In this document: positions 23,729-33,508 of the stretch, piece by piece
How the letters are laid out: each line of letters starts with the position of its first letter
Numbering within the stretch: the stretch's first letter is position 1
Origin: an uncultured Collinsella sp.
GTDB lineage: Bacteria; Actinomycetota; Coriobacteriia; Coriobacteriales; Coriobacteriaceae
DNA: 36,708 nt
Direction: 5' to 3'
Assembly (NCBI GenBank): GCA_958423535.1
Contig: CATZRJ010000017.1
Location: 1 to 36,708, forward strand
Program-made: the position numbers and the translations under genes
The notes under the pieces: generated by a model
Seen by the model: the letters and a program-made list of their open reading frames with translations, nothing else
Databases searched by the model: none
Told to the model about the DNA's origin: nothing

Positions 23729-25075
23729 TTAAGACTCAATATAGTCTTTGAGCTTGCTGGAGCGGCTGGGGTGACGGAGCTTGGCCAGGGTCTTGGACTC
23801 GATCTGACGGATGCGCTCACGCGTGACGCCAAACTCGCGGCCGACTTCCTCGAGCGTACGGGGATGTCCGTCAACAAGGCCAAAGCGCAGCTCGATAACC
23901 TTGCGCTCACGATCGGCAAGCGAGTCGAGCACCTGGGTGAGCTGCTCCTGCAGCATGGAGAAGCTGGCGGCATCGGGCGGAACGATGGCCTGGGAGTCCT
24001 CGATGAAGTCGCCCAGCTGGGAATCCTCTTCCTCGCCGATAGGGGTCTCGAGCGACACGGGCTCCTGCGAAATCTTCTGGATCTCGCGGACGCGGTCGGC
24101 ACTCATGTCCATCTCGGCACCGATCTCCTCGGGGGTCGGGTCGCGGCCCAGGTCCTGGAGGAGCTGGCGCTGCACGCGGACGAGTTTGTTGATGGTCTCG
24201 ACCATGTGCACGGGAATACGGATGGTACGGGCCTGGTCGGCGATAGCGCGCGTGATGGCCTGACGGATCCACCACGTGGCGTACGTGGAGAACTTAAAGC
24301 CCTTCTGGTAGTCGAACTTCTCGACGGCGCGGATCAGACCGAGGTTGCCCTCCTGGATCAGGTCCAAGAACAGCATGCCGCGACCGACGTAGCGCTTGGC
24401 GATGGAGACGACCAGACGCAGGTTGGCGCTGATGAGCGCCTGCTTGGCCTCGAGACCCACGTTCTCGATACGGGTCAGGCGACGCATCTCGGCGCGGGTG
24501 AGCTCGATCTCGCCCGCATCGGCGGCCTCGAGCTTCTCGGTGGCATCGAGACCGGCCTCGATCTTCATGGCCAGATCGACCTCTTCGGAGGCGGTCAGCA
24601 GGTCGACCTTACCGATCTCCTTAAGGTACATACGAACCGGGTCGCCGGTCAGCATCACCGTGGAGGCATCGATGCCACGCACGCGCGAACGCGAACGGGA
24701 CGTGCGCACGGTGCGCTTCTTCTTGCTCTTGGAAGAACCCATCTCGGCGTCGGCCTGACGGGCCATCTTAAGCTCGTGATCGTCGAGCGAGCCGGAATCG
24801 TGCTCGTCGTCATCAAAATCGTCGGTATCGCTATCGTTATCGTCATCGTCGACGTCCATGGGGGCGTCGTCGTTTCCGCTCGCGGAGATAATCTGGATGC
24901 CGCTGTTGCGCAGCGCGGAATACACCGCGTTGAGCTGCTCATCAGTAACATCGATATCCTTCAGGGCGACATGAATCTCGTCCTCGGTTACCGAAGTCCT
25001 GTTTGAGCCGTTGCCCATGAGCTTTGCAACGTAGGATTCCAGCCCAGTACCCGTGCTCTCACTCTTATTTGGCAC
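23729..25075 (-). CDS. rpoD: Primary sigma factor RpoD (sigma A)
   Basis: The housekeeping sigma subunit that recognises -35/-10 promoters. The protein has a region-1.1-like N-terminus (SYVAKLMGNGS to about residue 65), then an acidic stretch with a run of Asp and a basic KSKKKRTVRTSRSR linker. Region 1.2 has DPVRMYLKEIG, region 2 NLRLVVSIAKRYVGRGM and KFSTYATWWIRQAITRAIAD. Region 3 follows, and region 4 has RTLEEVGREFGVTRERIRQIESKTLAKLRH. GTG at 25075 (VPNKSEST) has AGGGAG five to six bases upstream; an ATG at 25090 with no clear site would add five residues. It is the last gene of its cluster, after dnaG, as in the E. coli macromolecular-synthesis operon, but without adjacent rpsU. Confidence 0.97.
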   Translation of the reverse strand: MPNKSESTGTGLESYVAKLMGNGSNRTSVTEDEIHVALKDIDVTDEQLNAVYSALRNSGIQIISASGNDDAPMDVDDDDNDSDTDDFDDDEHDSGSLDDHELKMARQADAEMGSSKSKKKRTVRTSRSRSRVRGIDASTVMLTGDPVRMYLKEIGKVDLLTASEEVDLAMKIEAGLDATEKLEAADAGEIELTRAEMRRLTRIENVGLEAKQALISANLRLVVSIAKRYVGRGMLFLDLIQEGNLGLIRAVEKFDYQKGFKFSTYATWWIRQAITRAIADQARTIRIPVHMVETINKLVRVQRQLLQDLGRDPTPEEIGAEMDMSADRVREIQKISQEPVSLETPIGEEEDSQLGDFIEDSQAIVPPDAASFSMLQEQLTQVLDSLADRERKVIELRFGLVDGHPRTLEEVGREFGVTRERIRQIESKTLAKLRHPSRSSKLKDYIES

Positions 25076-25185
25076 AGATTCTCCCTTCATAGTCCACAGG
25101 ACTCATTACTTTAGCACACACATTGACGTCTATACCCAAAATTCAGACTGGATATAGCCGCAAATACGCTGGTTGACCACAACAT

Positions 25186-27300
25186 CTAGGCCTGATCGGC
25201 GCCCGCCGTCTCCAAACCGATCAAACGGAACGGATCGGCCACACCGCCAATCGACTTTTGGAGCTCACGTTGACGTTGAGAATCTTGCATCGCTTGCATC
25301 GTCAGCACACGGCGCGCCTCATCGTCGAGCGACCGATCCTGACGTAGCCTGGCCTGTGCGGCGCGCATGCGGCGCTTGATGGTGTAGAGCTCGAGGGTGT
25401 CGAGCATAAACACGATGTTCGTCTCGGTGGGGTGCTTGCTCGTCGACGAAATACGCCCGGCGCTGACAAGCGACGCTGCCTCGGGGCACACCGCGCGTGC
25501 CGCATCCATGCACGCCGTGGGGTCGGTGCCCGGCGGCGTCGCGAGCACGGCCCACGCGATGGACTCGTGGCGCGGGTCCACCCACTCGATAGAGCAGATG
25601 CGGTCGGCATACGTGCGGAACAGGTCAGGGTAGCTCGTGAGCATCGTCAGCAGCTCACGCTCCCCCGCCAAAGACTTTCGCTCCAGGTCGGTCAACACGA
25701 TCGGCATCGTCGGTGCCGCAGGCGCGCCCGCTGTGTCGGAAACCGGCGCCGCGCCATCCATGCCAAACGGTACATCGATCGGCGGCATATCGTCGACGAC
25801 CTCGACCGGCGCGGCCCCGTAGGCCTCGAGCGGCACATAGTCGTACGGCTCTTCCTCGACCGGTGTGGACACCGACGGCGTCGCACCCGACGCCCAGGCA
25901 CCGCGAGACGCCCCCTGCGAACCAGACGCCCGACCTCCCGCGCTGCCCGCACGCTCGGCCTGCGCCCGCTGGCGCTCATAGTTCTGCTCACGGCGACGCT
26001 CGGCGTCCTCGCGCTTGGCAACATCGCGAAACACACGGCCCGAGCTTGAGCGCACCGTCTCCAAATCCAAACCCAGCAGGTCGGCAATCTGGATAAAGTA
26101 CGTATCGATCATGTAGCTATCGCGCAGCGGATAGATGAGCGTCAGCGCATCCTCGAGCGCCTTGGCACGACCGCCCGGCGTAGTGATGTCGCTCGACTCC
26201 TGCAGTGAGCGGTACACAAAGTCCATGAGGGGCTCGGCGGCGTCGATGCGCGCCTGCAGTGCCTCGCCCCCATGCGCGGTGATGAACTCCATGGGGTCGT
26301 TGCCGTCGGGAAGCACCACGCAGCGCAGGTCCATCGAATCCTGCTCGATAAACTGAATCGCGCGGCGAGCGGCCTTTTGACCGGCGGCGTCGCCGTCGAA
26401 CATATACACGATGCGCTTGGCAAAACGGGTGAGTGTCTTTACATGATGTTCCGTCAGCGCCGTACCCAGCGTGGCGACGACGTTTTTAATCCCCGCCTCC
26501 CAGCAGGCGATGCAGTCGGTATATCCCTCAACCACGATGGCGGTATCCTGCGCGACGATAAACTCCTTAGCCCAGTTAAAGCCGTAGAGGTTTCGCTTTT
26601 TATGGAACACGCTCGTCTCGGCGGTGTTGAGGTACTTAGGCTGGCCGTCGCCCATGATGCGCCCGCCAAAAGCGATGTTATGACCCTGCTCGTCAAAGAT
26701 GGGAAACATCACACGGTCGTAAAAACGATCGGCAAGTTGCCCGCGCCCACGGCTCACGGCCACGTTGGCGTCAATCATCTCCTGCGGAGTAAAGCCCGCC
26801 TGCGACAGATGCGACACCAGCGCGTTGCGACCCGGCGCAAAGCCCAGGCAGTAGCGGTGGCAGACGTCGCCGCCCATACCGCGGCTGGCAAAGTACTCGC
26901 GCGGACGGCTGTCCTTACCGCGCATAAGCATGGTGTGATAGAACTGGGCGGTCTCGGCGCACAGGTCATAGATGCGGGCACGCTTGGTGCCGCGCTCGCG
27001 ATGGGCGCCGGTATCGTGAAGCTCAATGCCGGCACGGTCGGCCAGGTAGCGAATCGACTCGGGAAAGCTCAGGTTCTCGCGCTTCATGATGTAGGTGAAG
27101 ACGTCGCCGCCCTCGCCACAGCCAAAGCAGTGCCACACCTGCGTGGCAGGAATAATGTGAAACGACGGGGTCTTTTCGCCATGGAAGGGGCAGCAGCCCC
27201 AAAACTCATGGCCGCGGGGCTTGAGCTCAACCGTTTCCTGCACGATGGCAACCAGGTCGGACGCAGCGCGCACCTGGTCTTTCTCCTCATCGCTAATCAC
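25186..27300 (-). CDS. dnaG: DNA primase DnaG
   Basis: Synthesises RNA primers at replication forks together with DnaB. The 704-residue protein has the CHC2 zinc finger (CPFHGEKTPSF at 37-47 and CFGCG at 58-62). A catalytic core follows with YLNTAETSVFHKKRNLYG and TOPRIM motifs VVEGYTD at 256-262 and FDGDAAGQKA at 301-310. A C-terminal helicase-binding helical region closes the protein. Between core and C-terminus is a long low-complexity linker (about 440-545) rich in Arg/Gln then Gly/Ala/Pro and acidic residues, longer than in E. coli. The start is GTG at 27300, overlapping the ribF stop by eight bases. Confidence 0.97.
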   Translation of the reverse strand: MISDEEKDQVRAASDLVAIVQETVELKPRGHEFWGCCPFHGEKTPSFHIIPATQVWHCFGCGEGGDVFTYIMKRENLSFPESIRYLADRAGIELHDTGAHRERGTKRARIYDLCAETAQFYHTMLMRGKDSRPREYFASRGMGGDVCHRYCLGFAPGRNALVSHLSQAGFTPQEMIDANVAVSRGRGQLADRFYDRVMFPIFDEQGHNIAFGGRIMGDGQPKYLNTAETSVFHKKRNLYGFNWAKEFIVAQDTAIVVEGYTDCIACWEAGIKNVVATLGTALTEHHVKTLTRFAKRIVYMFDGDAAGQKAARRAIQFIEQDSMDLRCVVLPDGNDPMEFITAHGGEALQARIDAAEPLMDFVYRSLQESSDITTPGGRAKALEDALTLIYPLRDSYMIDTYFIQIADLLGLDLETVRSSSGRVFRDVAKREDAERRREQNYERQRAQAERAGSAGGRASGSQGASRGAWASGATPSVSTPVEEEPYDYVPLEAYGAAPVEVVDDMPPIDVPFGMDGAAPVSDTAGAPAAPTMPIVLTDLERKSLAGERELLTMLTSYPDLFRTYADRICSIEWVDPRHESIAWAVLATPPGTDPTACMDAARAVCPEAASLVSAGRISSTSKHPTETNIVFMLDTLELYTIKRRMRAAQARLRQDRSLDDEARRVLTMQAMQDSQRQRELQKSIGGVADPFRLIGLETAGADQA

Positions 27301-28300
27301 GGATGCTCACCCCCTGCTCACCCAAGTTTTGTCGAATATCGTCAATATTGCCCTCGACGGTCGCGATAAGCTCGTCCAGCGAATCGAACACACGCGACGG
27401 GCGCAGCCAGCGCGTAAACGCCAACGACACCGAGGCGCCGTACAGGTCGCCCGCATACCCGATCAAGTTGGCCTCGAGATGCGCCGAGGCGGCATCGTCG
27501 GCATACGTCGGCGGCAGGCCCACGTTGACGGCGGCAGGCCACACGGTATCGTCGACCAGCACAAGGCCCTCGTAGACGCCATCGGCAGGAACCTGAATGC
27601 CCTCGGGCACCTGAATATTTGCCGTGGGAAAACCCATGTCAGAACCCTGGTGACGACCGCCGGCAACAATACCTCGCAACATGTACGGGCGGCCGAGCAG
27701 CTCGTCGGCAAGCTCAACATGACCCTGGCGGAGCTCCTGGCGAATACGGGTGGCGCAGATCGTCTGCCCATCGACGCACAGCAGCTCGTGGCCATAGACG
27801 TCAACTCCGTGCTCGGAACCCCATGTCTGCATCTCGGCAACTCCCGAGGCGCCGCCGCGACCCAACCTAAAGTCGCTACCCACGCGAATTGAGCGGATAT
27901 CGACGACGCGCGACAGCAGCTCAAGAAAGCCCACGTGGTCGAGTGCCGCCACCGCAGGCGTAAAGGGAACGGCCACGACCGCATCGACCCCGGTGAGAGC
28001 CAGGGCATGCAGACGGTCGGCCGTCGTCATCAATTTTTGAGCGGGCGAAGAGCTCACCACCACGTCCGGGTCGGGATCGAAGGTGACCACGACCGCCTTG
28101 CAGCCGTGAGTATGTGCATCGCGAACGACCGCATCGATCAGTTCGTGATGCCCCCGATGCACGCCATCGAACACGCCGATGGCGATCGACGCGACGCCCA
28201 GGCAAGCGCAATCATCAAATGCATCAGCGGCGACGATGCGGGCCTCATCCGACTCGCCCGCGAAAAAAATACGCGCGAGCTCGTGGGAGGTCAGCATCAT
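27293..28300 (-). CDS. ribF: Bifunctional riboflavin kinase/FAD synthetase
   Basis: Turns riboflavin into FMN and then FAD in the cytoplasm. The 335-residue protein has the FAD synthetase domain first, with IGVFDGVHRGHHEL at 41-54 (nucleotidyltransferase GxFDGxHxGH) and VVVTFDPDPDVV. GSDFRLGRGG follows. The riboflavin kinase barrel shows SDMGFPTANIQVPEG near residue 215, NVGLPPTY, and LEANLIGYAGDLYG. The ATGATG start overlaps the truB stop (ATGA), and its stop overlaps dnaG. The N-terminal 35 residues before the first motif are long compared with many RibF. Confidence 0.96.
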   Translation of the reverse strand: MMLTSHELARIFFAGESDEARIVAADAFDDCACLGVASIAIGVFDGVHRGHHELIDAVVRDAHTHGCKAVVVTFDPDPDVVVSSSPAQKLMTTADRLHALALTGVDAVVAVPFTPAVAALDHVGFLELLSRVVDIRSIRVGSDFRLGRGGASGVAEMQTWGSEHGVDVYGHELLCVDGQTICATRIRQELRQGHVELADELLGRPYMLRGIVAGGRHQGSDMGFPTANIQVPEGIQVPADGVYEGLVLVDDTVWPAAVNVGLPPTYADDAASAHLEANLIGYAGDLYGASVSLAFTRWLRPSRVFDSLDELIATVEGNIDDIRQNLGEQGVSIRD

Positions 28301-29229
28301 AGAACACCGCCGATCGCCTGCGGAAAGACGTGCTCCATAACAAAGCGACCGCCCTCGATACGGGCGAGCGCCTTGAGCCCGCCATCGAGCACAAGCGCAA
28401 ACGGCGCCTTCGACGCATCGAAGTGCCCAAGTGCACGCTCAATAGGGATACGACGTCCGCACAGCAGATCGTCGGCAAGATCACCCGGCAAGTCGACGCG
28501 CGTGGCGCCCAGTGCCGCAATGGGATCCAGGGCAAAGCCGGCAGCGGACTCGGCAGAAAGTTCCTCGACCGCATGGCAGGCACCGATGGAAACAACACCG
28601 GAGGCCGTACGGCGCAGCGCGGAAATATGTGCCGCGTTGTCGCAGGCACGACCCAGGTCGCGAGCGAGCGCGCGGATATAGGTGCCCTTGCTCACCGAAA
28701 ACGCCACGGTCCAAACGCAAGCGTCGCCATCGCCGCTCACGGCAATCAGGTCGGCGGAATATACCTCGACCGGACGCGGGGGCAACTCAACGGCATTGCC
28801 TTCGCGCGCAGACTTATAGGCGCGCACGCCGTTGACCGAAATGGCCGAAAACGCCGGCGGCACCTGCATCTGAGGGCCCAACATGGCGCACAGGCGCTCG
28901 CGGGCATAGGCCGGATCGCGCAGGTCGGCGGCAACGGGCACCGTCCGGACGGCCTCGCCCTCCGCATCATCGGTATTGGTCTCGACACCAAACGAGATGT
29001 CGGCGACGTAGCTTTTGGTATCGAGCGTAAGCATGCCCAGCAGACGCGTTGCCTGCCCCACGCCCACCACCATGACACCCGATGCCATGGGGTCGAGCGT
29101 TCCGGCATGACCGACGCGCCGCTCATGGAGGGCGCGCCGACATTGCGAAACCACGTCGTGGGACGTGCAGCCCACCGGCTTATCGACAGCGAGCAGCATA
29201 TTAAGTTGAGAAGGTGTACGACGAGCCAT
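28297..29229 (-). CDS. truB: tRNA pseudouridine(55) synthase TruB
   Basis: Converts U55 in the T-loop of tRNAs to pseudouridine. The 310-residue protein has LLAVDKPVGCTSHDVV at 12-27 and GHAGTLDPMASGVMVVGVGQAT with the catalytic Asp at 46. KSYVADISFGVETNTDDAEG, VPPAFSAISVNGVRAYKSAREG and VSKGTYIRALARDLG (arginine-tyrosine motif) follow. The upstream GGATGG is a modest binding site for the ATG at 29229. It lies between nrnA and ribF, the usual rbfA-nrnA-truB-ribF order. Confidence 0.97.
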   Translation of the reverse strand: MARRTPSQLNMLLAVDKPVGCTSHDVVSQCRRALHERRVGHAGTLDPMASGVMVVGVGQATRLLGMLTLDTKSYVADISFGVETNTDDAEGEAVRTVPVAADLRDPAYARERLCAMLGPQMQVPPAFSAISVNGVRAYKSAREGNAVELPPRPVEVYSADLIAVSGDGDACVWTVAFSVSKGTYIRALARDLGRACDNAAHISALRRTASGVVSIGACHAVEELSAESAAGFALDPIAALGATRVDLPGDLADDLLCGRRIPIERALGHFDASKAPFALVLDGGLKALARIEGGRFVMEHVFPQAIGGVL

Positions 29230-29244
29230 GTACCATCCAAAAAG

Positions 29245-30288
29245 TTAGAGCTCGACGGTCACCGAAGCGGGATCCTCCCCTACCAGCTCGGCCAGCATGG
29301 GAAGTGCCGCGGTGAGCGTCTCGGAAATCGTTCCGGCGTTGGTAAAGCCGGCGGCAGCGTGGTGCCCACCTCCGCCAAAGTTGGCCGCAATCTCGGAAAC
29401 ATCAAGTTCGCCCTTGGAGCGCAGGTTGCCGCGCACCTTAGTATCGCCCTCGATGCCCTTAAGGAACAGGCAGACCTCGACGCCCATCACTGAGCGCACC
29501 ACATCGACCAGGCCGTCGCACTCATCAGAGGTGACGCCGCATTCCTTAAGGTCACTTTCGTACGCATAGCTATACGCCACGCGCCCGTGCGCGACCGTCT
29601 TGATGCGACCCATGACGATGGACTTGAGGTGCAAGAACTCGACACGCATGCTCTGATAGACCTCGAGCGCGACGCGTGCCGGATCGGCACCGTGCGCCAC
29701 CAGGCGAGAGGCAGCATGAAACGCGGCGGCGTCGGCGTTCTGATACTGAAAACGACCGGTGTCGGTGACCAGGCCACACAGCAGGCAAGTCGCGATGCTG
29801 TCGCTTGCGGTAATGCCACAATCGGCCAAAAAGCGGTCGATAATCATGGCGCAAGCAGCGGCATTGACACACCTAAGGCTGACCTCGGCAAACTCCTCAC
29901 GCGCCGGGTGATGGTCAAAGCACGCCACGTGGGCCGAGCGACGCAACACCTCGGCGGAATTATTGAGGCGCTCGACGACCGGCACGTCTACCGAGATGAA
30001 CAGGTCCGGGTTGCCGGTGTAGGCAGATGCCGGCACCAGCAGATCGGCGCCCTCCATAAAACGGTAGATGCGCGGAACGGGATCGTCGTCTGCCAGCAGC
30101 AGGGCGATGTCCTTGTCAGGGAACACCTTCATAAGCGAAAGGCCCAGGCCCAACACGGAGCCCAGGGCATCGCCGTCGGGAGAGGTGTGACCCGAGATCG
30201 CAATGGAGGACGCATCCTCGATGAGCTCGAGGATGCGTCGTTTAATATCTGCAGACTCGCACGAGGCGAGGTCGGCGGAATTAGTCAT
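29245..30288 (-). CDS. nrnA: DHH/DHHA1 phosphoesterase, NrnA-like oligoribonuclease
   Basis: Predicted nanoRNase/pAp phosphatase that degrades short RNA and possibly 3'-phosphoadenosine 5'-phosphate. The 347-residue protein has metal-binding ISGHTSPDGDALGS (His34, Asp38, Asp40), SVDVP with Asp101, and the DHH motif FDHHP at 124-128. GLVTDTGRFQYQN supplies the fourth metal ligand, and the DHHA1 substrate domain ends FGGGGHHAAAGF. ATG at 30288 has AGGAGG nine bases upstream and overlaps the rbfA stop by eight bases. The rbfA-nrnA-truB context matches the family. c-di-AMP phosphodiesterase activity is possible in relatives and cannot be excluded. Confidence 0.93.
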   Translation of the reverse strand: MTNSADLASCESADIKRRILELIEDASSIAISGHTSPDGDALGSVLGLGLSLMKVFPDKDIALLLADDDPVPRIYRFMEGADLLVPASAYTGNPDLFISVDVPVVERLNNSAEVLRRSAHVACFDHHPAREEFAEVSLRCVNAAACAMIIDRFLADCGITASDSIATCLLCGLVTDTGRFQYQNADAAAFHAASRLVAHGADPARVALEVYQSMRVEFLHLKSIVMGRIKTVAHGRVAYSYAYESDLKECGVTSDECDGLVDVVRSVMGVEVCLFLKGIEGDTKVRGNLRSKGELDVSEIAANFGGGGHHAAAGFTNAGTISETLTAALPMLAELVGEDPASVTVEL

Positions 30289-30691
30289 CTAAAGCTGCCT
30301 CCTGGGCGGCATCCGCTATCGGATAGCCGTCCTCGTCCTTTTCGATCGCAAGCGTGGCGGGAACGTTCTCCAGCGCACGCGTGATGCGCTCGGCCTCATC
30401 GGTCGAGCGATCGATGCGAAAATCGAGCTCGGGCGTAACGCGCCAATCGAGCGAGCGAGCCAACAGGCTGCGAATGCGGCCCTTGGCGCTGGAAAGCGCC
30501 TCCATGACCTCATCGTAGCGGCTCGCATCGCACGACACGTACACGCGTGCGAACGAACGGTCCACCGCGACCTCGACCGCGGTCAGGGTGACCAGGTCGA
30601 GACGCGGATCGGAAACCTCAAAGAGCAGGATATAACCAAGCTTCTCGCGAAGCTGCTCGCCCAAACGGCGGGTTGCCTGCGTTTGCTTCAT
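30281..30691 (-). CDS. rbfA: 30S ribosome-binding factor RbfA
   Basis: A KH-fold factor that helps mature the 5' end of 16S rRNA and the small subunit. The 136-residue protein shows RRLGEQLREKLGYILLFEVSDPRLDLVTLTAVEVAVDRSFARVYVS-like sequence in order, with the family's DPRL...VTAVEVS...A-VYVS pattern, and LDWRVTPELDFRIDRST near the end. ATG at 30691 has AGGGGG seven bases upstream; the open frame extending beyond it overlaps infB and is not supported. A short acidic tail (DAAQEAALDD) follows the fold. It is 11 bases after infB. Confidence 0.95.
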   Translation of the reverse strand: MKQTQATRRLGEQLREKLGYILLFEVSDPRLDLVTLTAVEVAVDRSFARVYVSCDASRYDEVMEALSSAKGRIRSLLARSLDWRVTPELDFRIDRSTDEAERITRALENVPATLAIEKDEDGYPIADAAQEAALDD

Positions 30692-30702
30692 AGCGCTACC
30701 CC

Positions 30703-33417
30703 CTACTCGGTACGGGCAACCTGGTCGATGCGGTAACCCTCGATCTGGTCGCCGGGCTTGATGTCCTGGAAGTTCTCCAGGCCAATGCCGCCCTCGGAAC
30801 CGCTCTTGAGGCTCTTGGCCTCGTCCTTGTAGTGGCGCATCGAGGCGATCTTGCCGTTGAAGACCACGATGCCGTCGCGCACCAGACGCACGGAATCGGT
30901 CGCGGCGATCTCGCCCTCCTCGACGCGGACACCGGCGGCGATACCGACTTTGGGCACCTTGAAGGTGTCCAGGACGGTCGCGGTACCCGTGGCGACCTCG
31001 ACCTCGGTGGGCTTGAGCATGCCGATGCGGGCGGCGTCGAGCTCCTCGAGGCACTTGTAGATAACGTCGTAGCAACGGATCTCGACGCCCTCGCGCTCGG
31101 CAGCGGAGCGGGCCTTGCCGTCGGGACGCACGCCAAAGCCGATGATGATGGCGTTGGAGGCGTCGGCCAGGACGACGTCGGTCTCGTTGATGGCACCGAC
31201 GGCGGAGTGGATCGTGTTGATGCGGACCTCGGACTGATCCATCTTGTCGAGCGAGTCCTGAAGGGCCTCTATGGAACCCTGAACGTCGGCCTTGATGATC
31301 AGGTTGAGCTCCTTGACCTCAGCGTCGGCGATGGTCTCGAAGAGGTTCTCGAGCGTGACGTGCTTCACGCGGCTCTGCTCCTCGATACGAGCCTTGAGCG
31401 AGCGCTCATCGGCCAAGGCGCGAGCCTCGCGCTCGTCCTCGAACACACGGAACTCGTCGCCGGCGTTGGGCACGGACTGCAGGCCCAAGATCTCGACGGC
31501 GTCGGAGGGGCCGGCCTCGGTGACGGCGTTGCCCTTAGGATCGAGCATGGCGCGGACGCGGCCGTAGGTAAGGCCGGCGACCAGCGTATCGCCCACGTGC
31601 AGGGTACCGCGGGTCACCAGCACGGTAGCGACCGAGCCGCGGCCCTTGTCGAGCTTGGCCTCGAGGACATTGCCGGAGGCAAAGGTGTCGGGGTTGGCCT
31701 TGAGCTCGAGCACGTCGGCCTGGAGCAGCACGGTCTCGAGCAGGTCGTCGATACCGATCTTCTGCTTGGCCGAGATGTTGACGAACATGTTCTGTCCGCC
31801 CCACTCCTCGGGGATGACGCCGTACTCGGTGAGTTCCTGGCGCACGCGGTCGGGGTTGGCGCCCGGCTTATCGATCTTGTTGACGGCGACGACGATGGGT
31901 ACGCCGGCGGCCTTGGCGTGGTTGATCGACTCGATGGTCTGAGGCATGACGCCGTCGTCGGCAGCCACGATCAGAATGACGATGTCGGTCACCTTGGCGC
32001 CGCGGGCACGCATGGCCGTAAAGGTCGCGTGGCCCGGGGTATCGATGAAGGTGATCTTGCGGTCGTTAATCATGACCTGCGAAGCACCGATGGCCTGGGT
32101 AATGCCGCCCGCCTCGCCGGCAGCGACGCCGGTGTGACGGATGGCGTCGAGCAGGCTCGTCTTGCCATGGTCGACGTGACCCATGACGGTGACGACCGGG
32201 GCGCGGGGCTTAAGGTCGGCGGGATCGTCGTAGAACGAGAAGGTGTTCTCCTCCTCGGAGGTGATGATCTTGATCTGACGGCCAAGGTCGTCGGCAACGA
32301 GCTCGACGAGGTCATCGGACATGGACTGCGTCATCGTGAGCGGCGTGCCCAGCAGGAACAGGCGCTTGATGATGTCGTTGGCCGGAACGTCGAGCGCCTC
32401 GGCGAGCTCCTGGACGGTAACGCCCTGGGAGACCTTGATGGCATCGAGCTCCTCGGGGTTCACGCCCTGGGCCAATGCCTCCTCTATCTTGCGCTCCTCC
32501 TGAGCCTTAGCAGCCTCGCGCTCGCGCTTCTCCTTGCGCTTCTTGCGGCGACCGGTGGACTCGCGAGAGGCCTCCTCGACGGCGGCGCGGGCCTCCTCGA
32601 GCACCTTCTCGCGGCTGTACTCCTCGGCCTCGCGAGCCATGCGGCTGTAGTGGTCCTCTTCGTTGTTGTGACCGCCCTTGCGCTTCTTGCCCTTGCCCTG
32701 CTTGTCGGGGTTGGGGAAGTCCATGCCGGCAGCGACGTTGTTGCTGGCGTTGGTGCGATGGCTGTGCGGACGGCTCTCGGAGGCGTTGCGCTCGGAGTTG
32801 TTGTCGGAGGCGTTGCGATCGTTACGACGGCCACCGCGACGGTCGTTGTTGCCGCCACGACGGTTGCCGCGCTCGGAGGCGCGCTCGGCCTTGGCCTTCG
32901 CCTCGGCGTCCTTCTTCTCCTTGAGCACGGTCTCCTGTGCGGCGATCTGGTCGAGCAGCGAGCGGAAGCGCGAACCGGAGTCGGAAGCGGGGACGGCGCG
33001 GCGCTGGGCCTCGCGGGCAGCCTCCTCCTTCTCGCGGGCAAGGCGCTCCTGCTCGGCCTTCTTCTTGGCCTCGGCCTCAGCGCGGGCGGCCTCCTCGGCA
33101 GCCTGGGCGGCGGCGAACTGGCGGCGCTCCTCCTCGCGTGCCTTCTCGGCGGCGATGCGCTCGCGCTCGGCCTCGGCAGCGCGCGCTGCCTCCTCGGCGG
33201 CGGCTGCCTCCTCCTCGGCCTGCTTGGCGGCCTCGACTTCCTTGGCACGGGCCTCAATCACCGAGGCGAGCTGCTTGCGGACCATGGCGACGTAAGCGTC
33301 CTCCAGGGCGGAGGAAGCGGACTTAGCGGGAATCTTCATTTCGGCGAGATGACCCATCAGTTCCTTGGAGGTCATGCCGAACTCTTTGGCCAGGGTGGAC
33401 ACACGGACTTTTGCCAT
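30703..33417 (-). CDS. infB: Translation initiation factor IF-2
   Basis: The GTPase that brings fMet-tRNA to the 30S subunit and promotes subunit joining. The 904-residue protein begins with an IF2-N module (VRVSTLAKEFGMTSKELMGHL). A very long charged region (about 55-300) follows: first Ala/Glu/Lys/Arg-rich, then Asn/Arg/Gly-rich (RGNRRGGNNDRRGGRRNDRN) and Ser/His-rich. A second IF2-N (GVTVQELAEALDVPANDIIK) precedes the G-domain with GHVDHGKTS near 407-415, DTPGHATF and NKIDKPGAN. Domains II-IV end with PGDQIEGYRIDQVARTE. ATG at 33417 follows AGGTGA. A GGCACC-TTG-GGTGCC hairpin at 33439-33453 lies between nusA and infB and could modulate expression. Confidence 0.98.
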   Translation of the reverse strand: MAKVRVSTLAKEFGMTSKELMGHLAEMKIPAKSASSALEDAYVAMVRKQLASVIEARAKEVEAAKQAEEEAAAAEEAARAAEAERERIAAEKAREEERRQFAAAQAAEEAARAEAEAKKKAEQERLAREKEEAAREAQRRAVPASDSGSRFRSLLDQIAAQETVLKEKKDAEAKAKAERASERGNRRGGNNDRRGGRRNDRNASDNNSERNASESRPHSHRTNASNNVAAGMDFPNPDKQGKGKKRKGGHNNEEDHYSRMAREAEEYSREKVLEEARAAVEEASRESTGRRKKRKEKREREAAKAQEERKIEEALAQGVNPEELDAIKVSQGVTVQELAEALDVPANDIIKRLFLLGTPLTMTQSMSDDLVELVADDLGRQIKIITSEEENTFSFYDDPADLKPRAPVVTVMGHVDHGKTSLLDAIRHTGVAAGEAGGITQAIGASQVMINDRKITFIDTPGHATFTAMRARGAKVTDIVILIVAADDGVMPQTIESINHAKAAGVPIVVAVNKIDKPGANPDRVRQELTEYGVIPEEWGGQNMFVNISAKQKIGIDDLLETVLLQADVLELKANPDTFASGNVLEAKLDKGRGSVATVLVTRGTLHVGDTLVAGLTYGRVRAMLDPKGNAVTEAGPSDAVEILGLQSVPNAGDEFRVFEDEREARALADERSLKARIEEQSRVKHVTLENLFETIADAEVKELNLIIKADVQGSIEALQDSLDKMDQSEVRINTIHSAVGAINETDVVLADASNAIIIGFGVRPDGKARSAAEREGVEIRCYDVIYKCLEELDAARIGMLKPTEVEVATGTATVLDTFKVPKVGIAAGVRVEEGEIAATDSVRLVRDGIVVFNGKIASMRHYKDEAKSLKSGSEGGIGLENFQDIKPGDQIEGYRIDQVARTE

Positions 33418-33508
33418 ATGACTTCACCTACCCTTTCTGGCACCTTGGGTGCCTAGAGACTGAACGAGCGTGGGAGATGCGCCGGGACCCGCCCGACGCA
33501 ACCGCGCG

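Noticed and set aside
30692..31075. N-terminal extension of rbfA
   Set aside because: It overlaps infB in another frame with Arg-rich shadow sequence. AGGGGG before 30691 sets the start.
30832..33456. An 874-codon open frame on the plus strand opposite infB
   Set aside because: Its length comes from the repetitive charged region of IF-2 and GC-rich codons. It is Leu/Gly-rich shadow sequence without domain motifs or a binding site.
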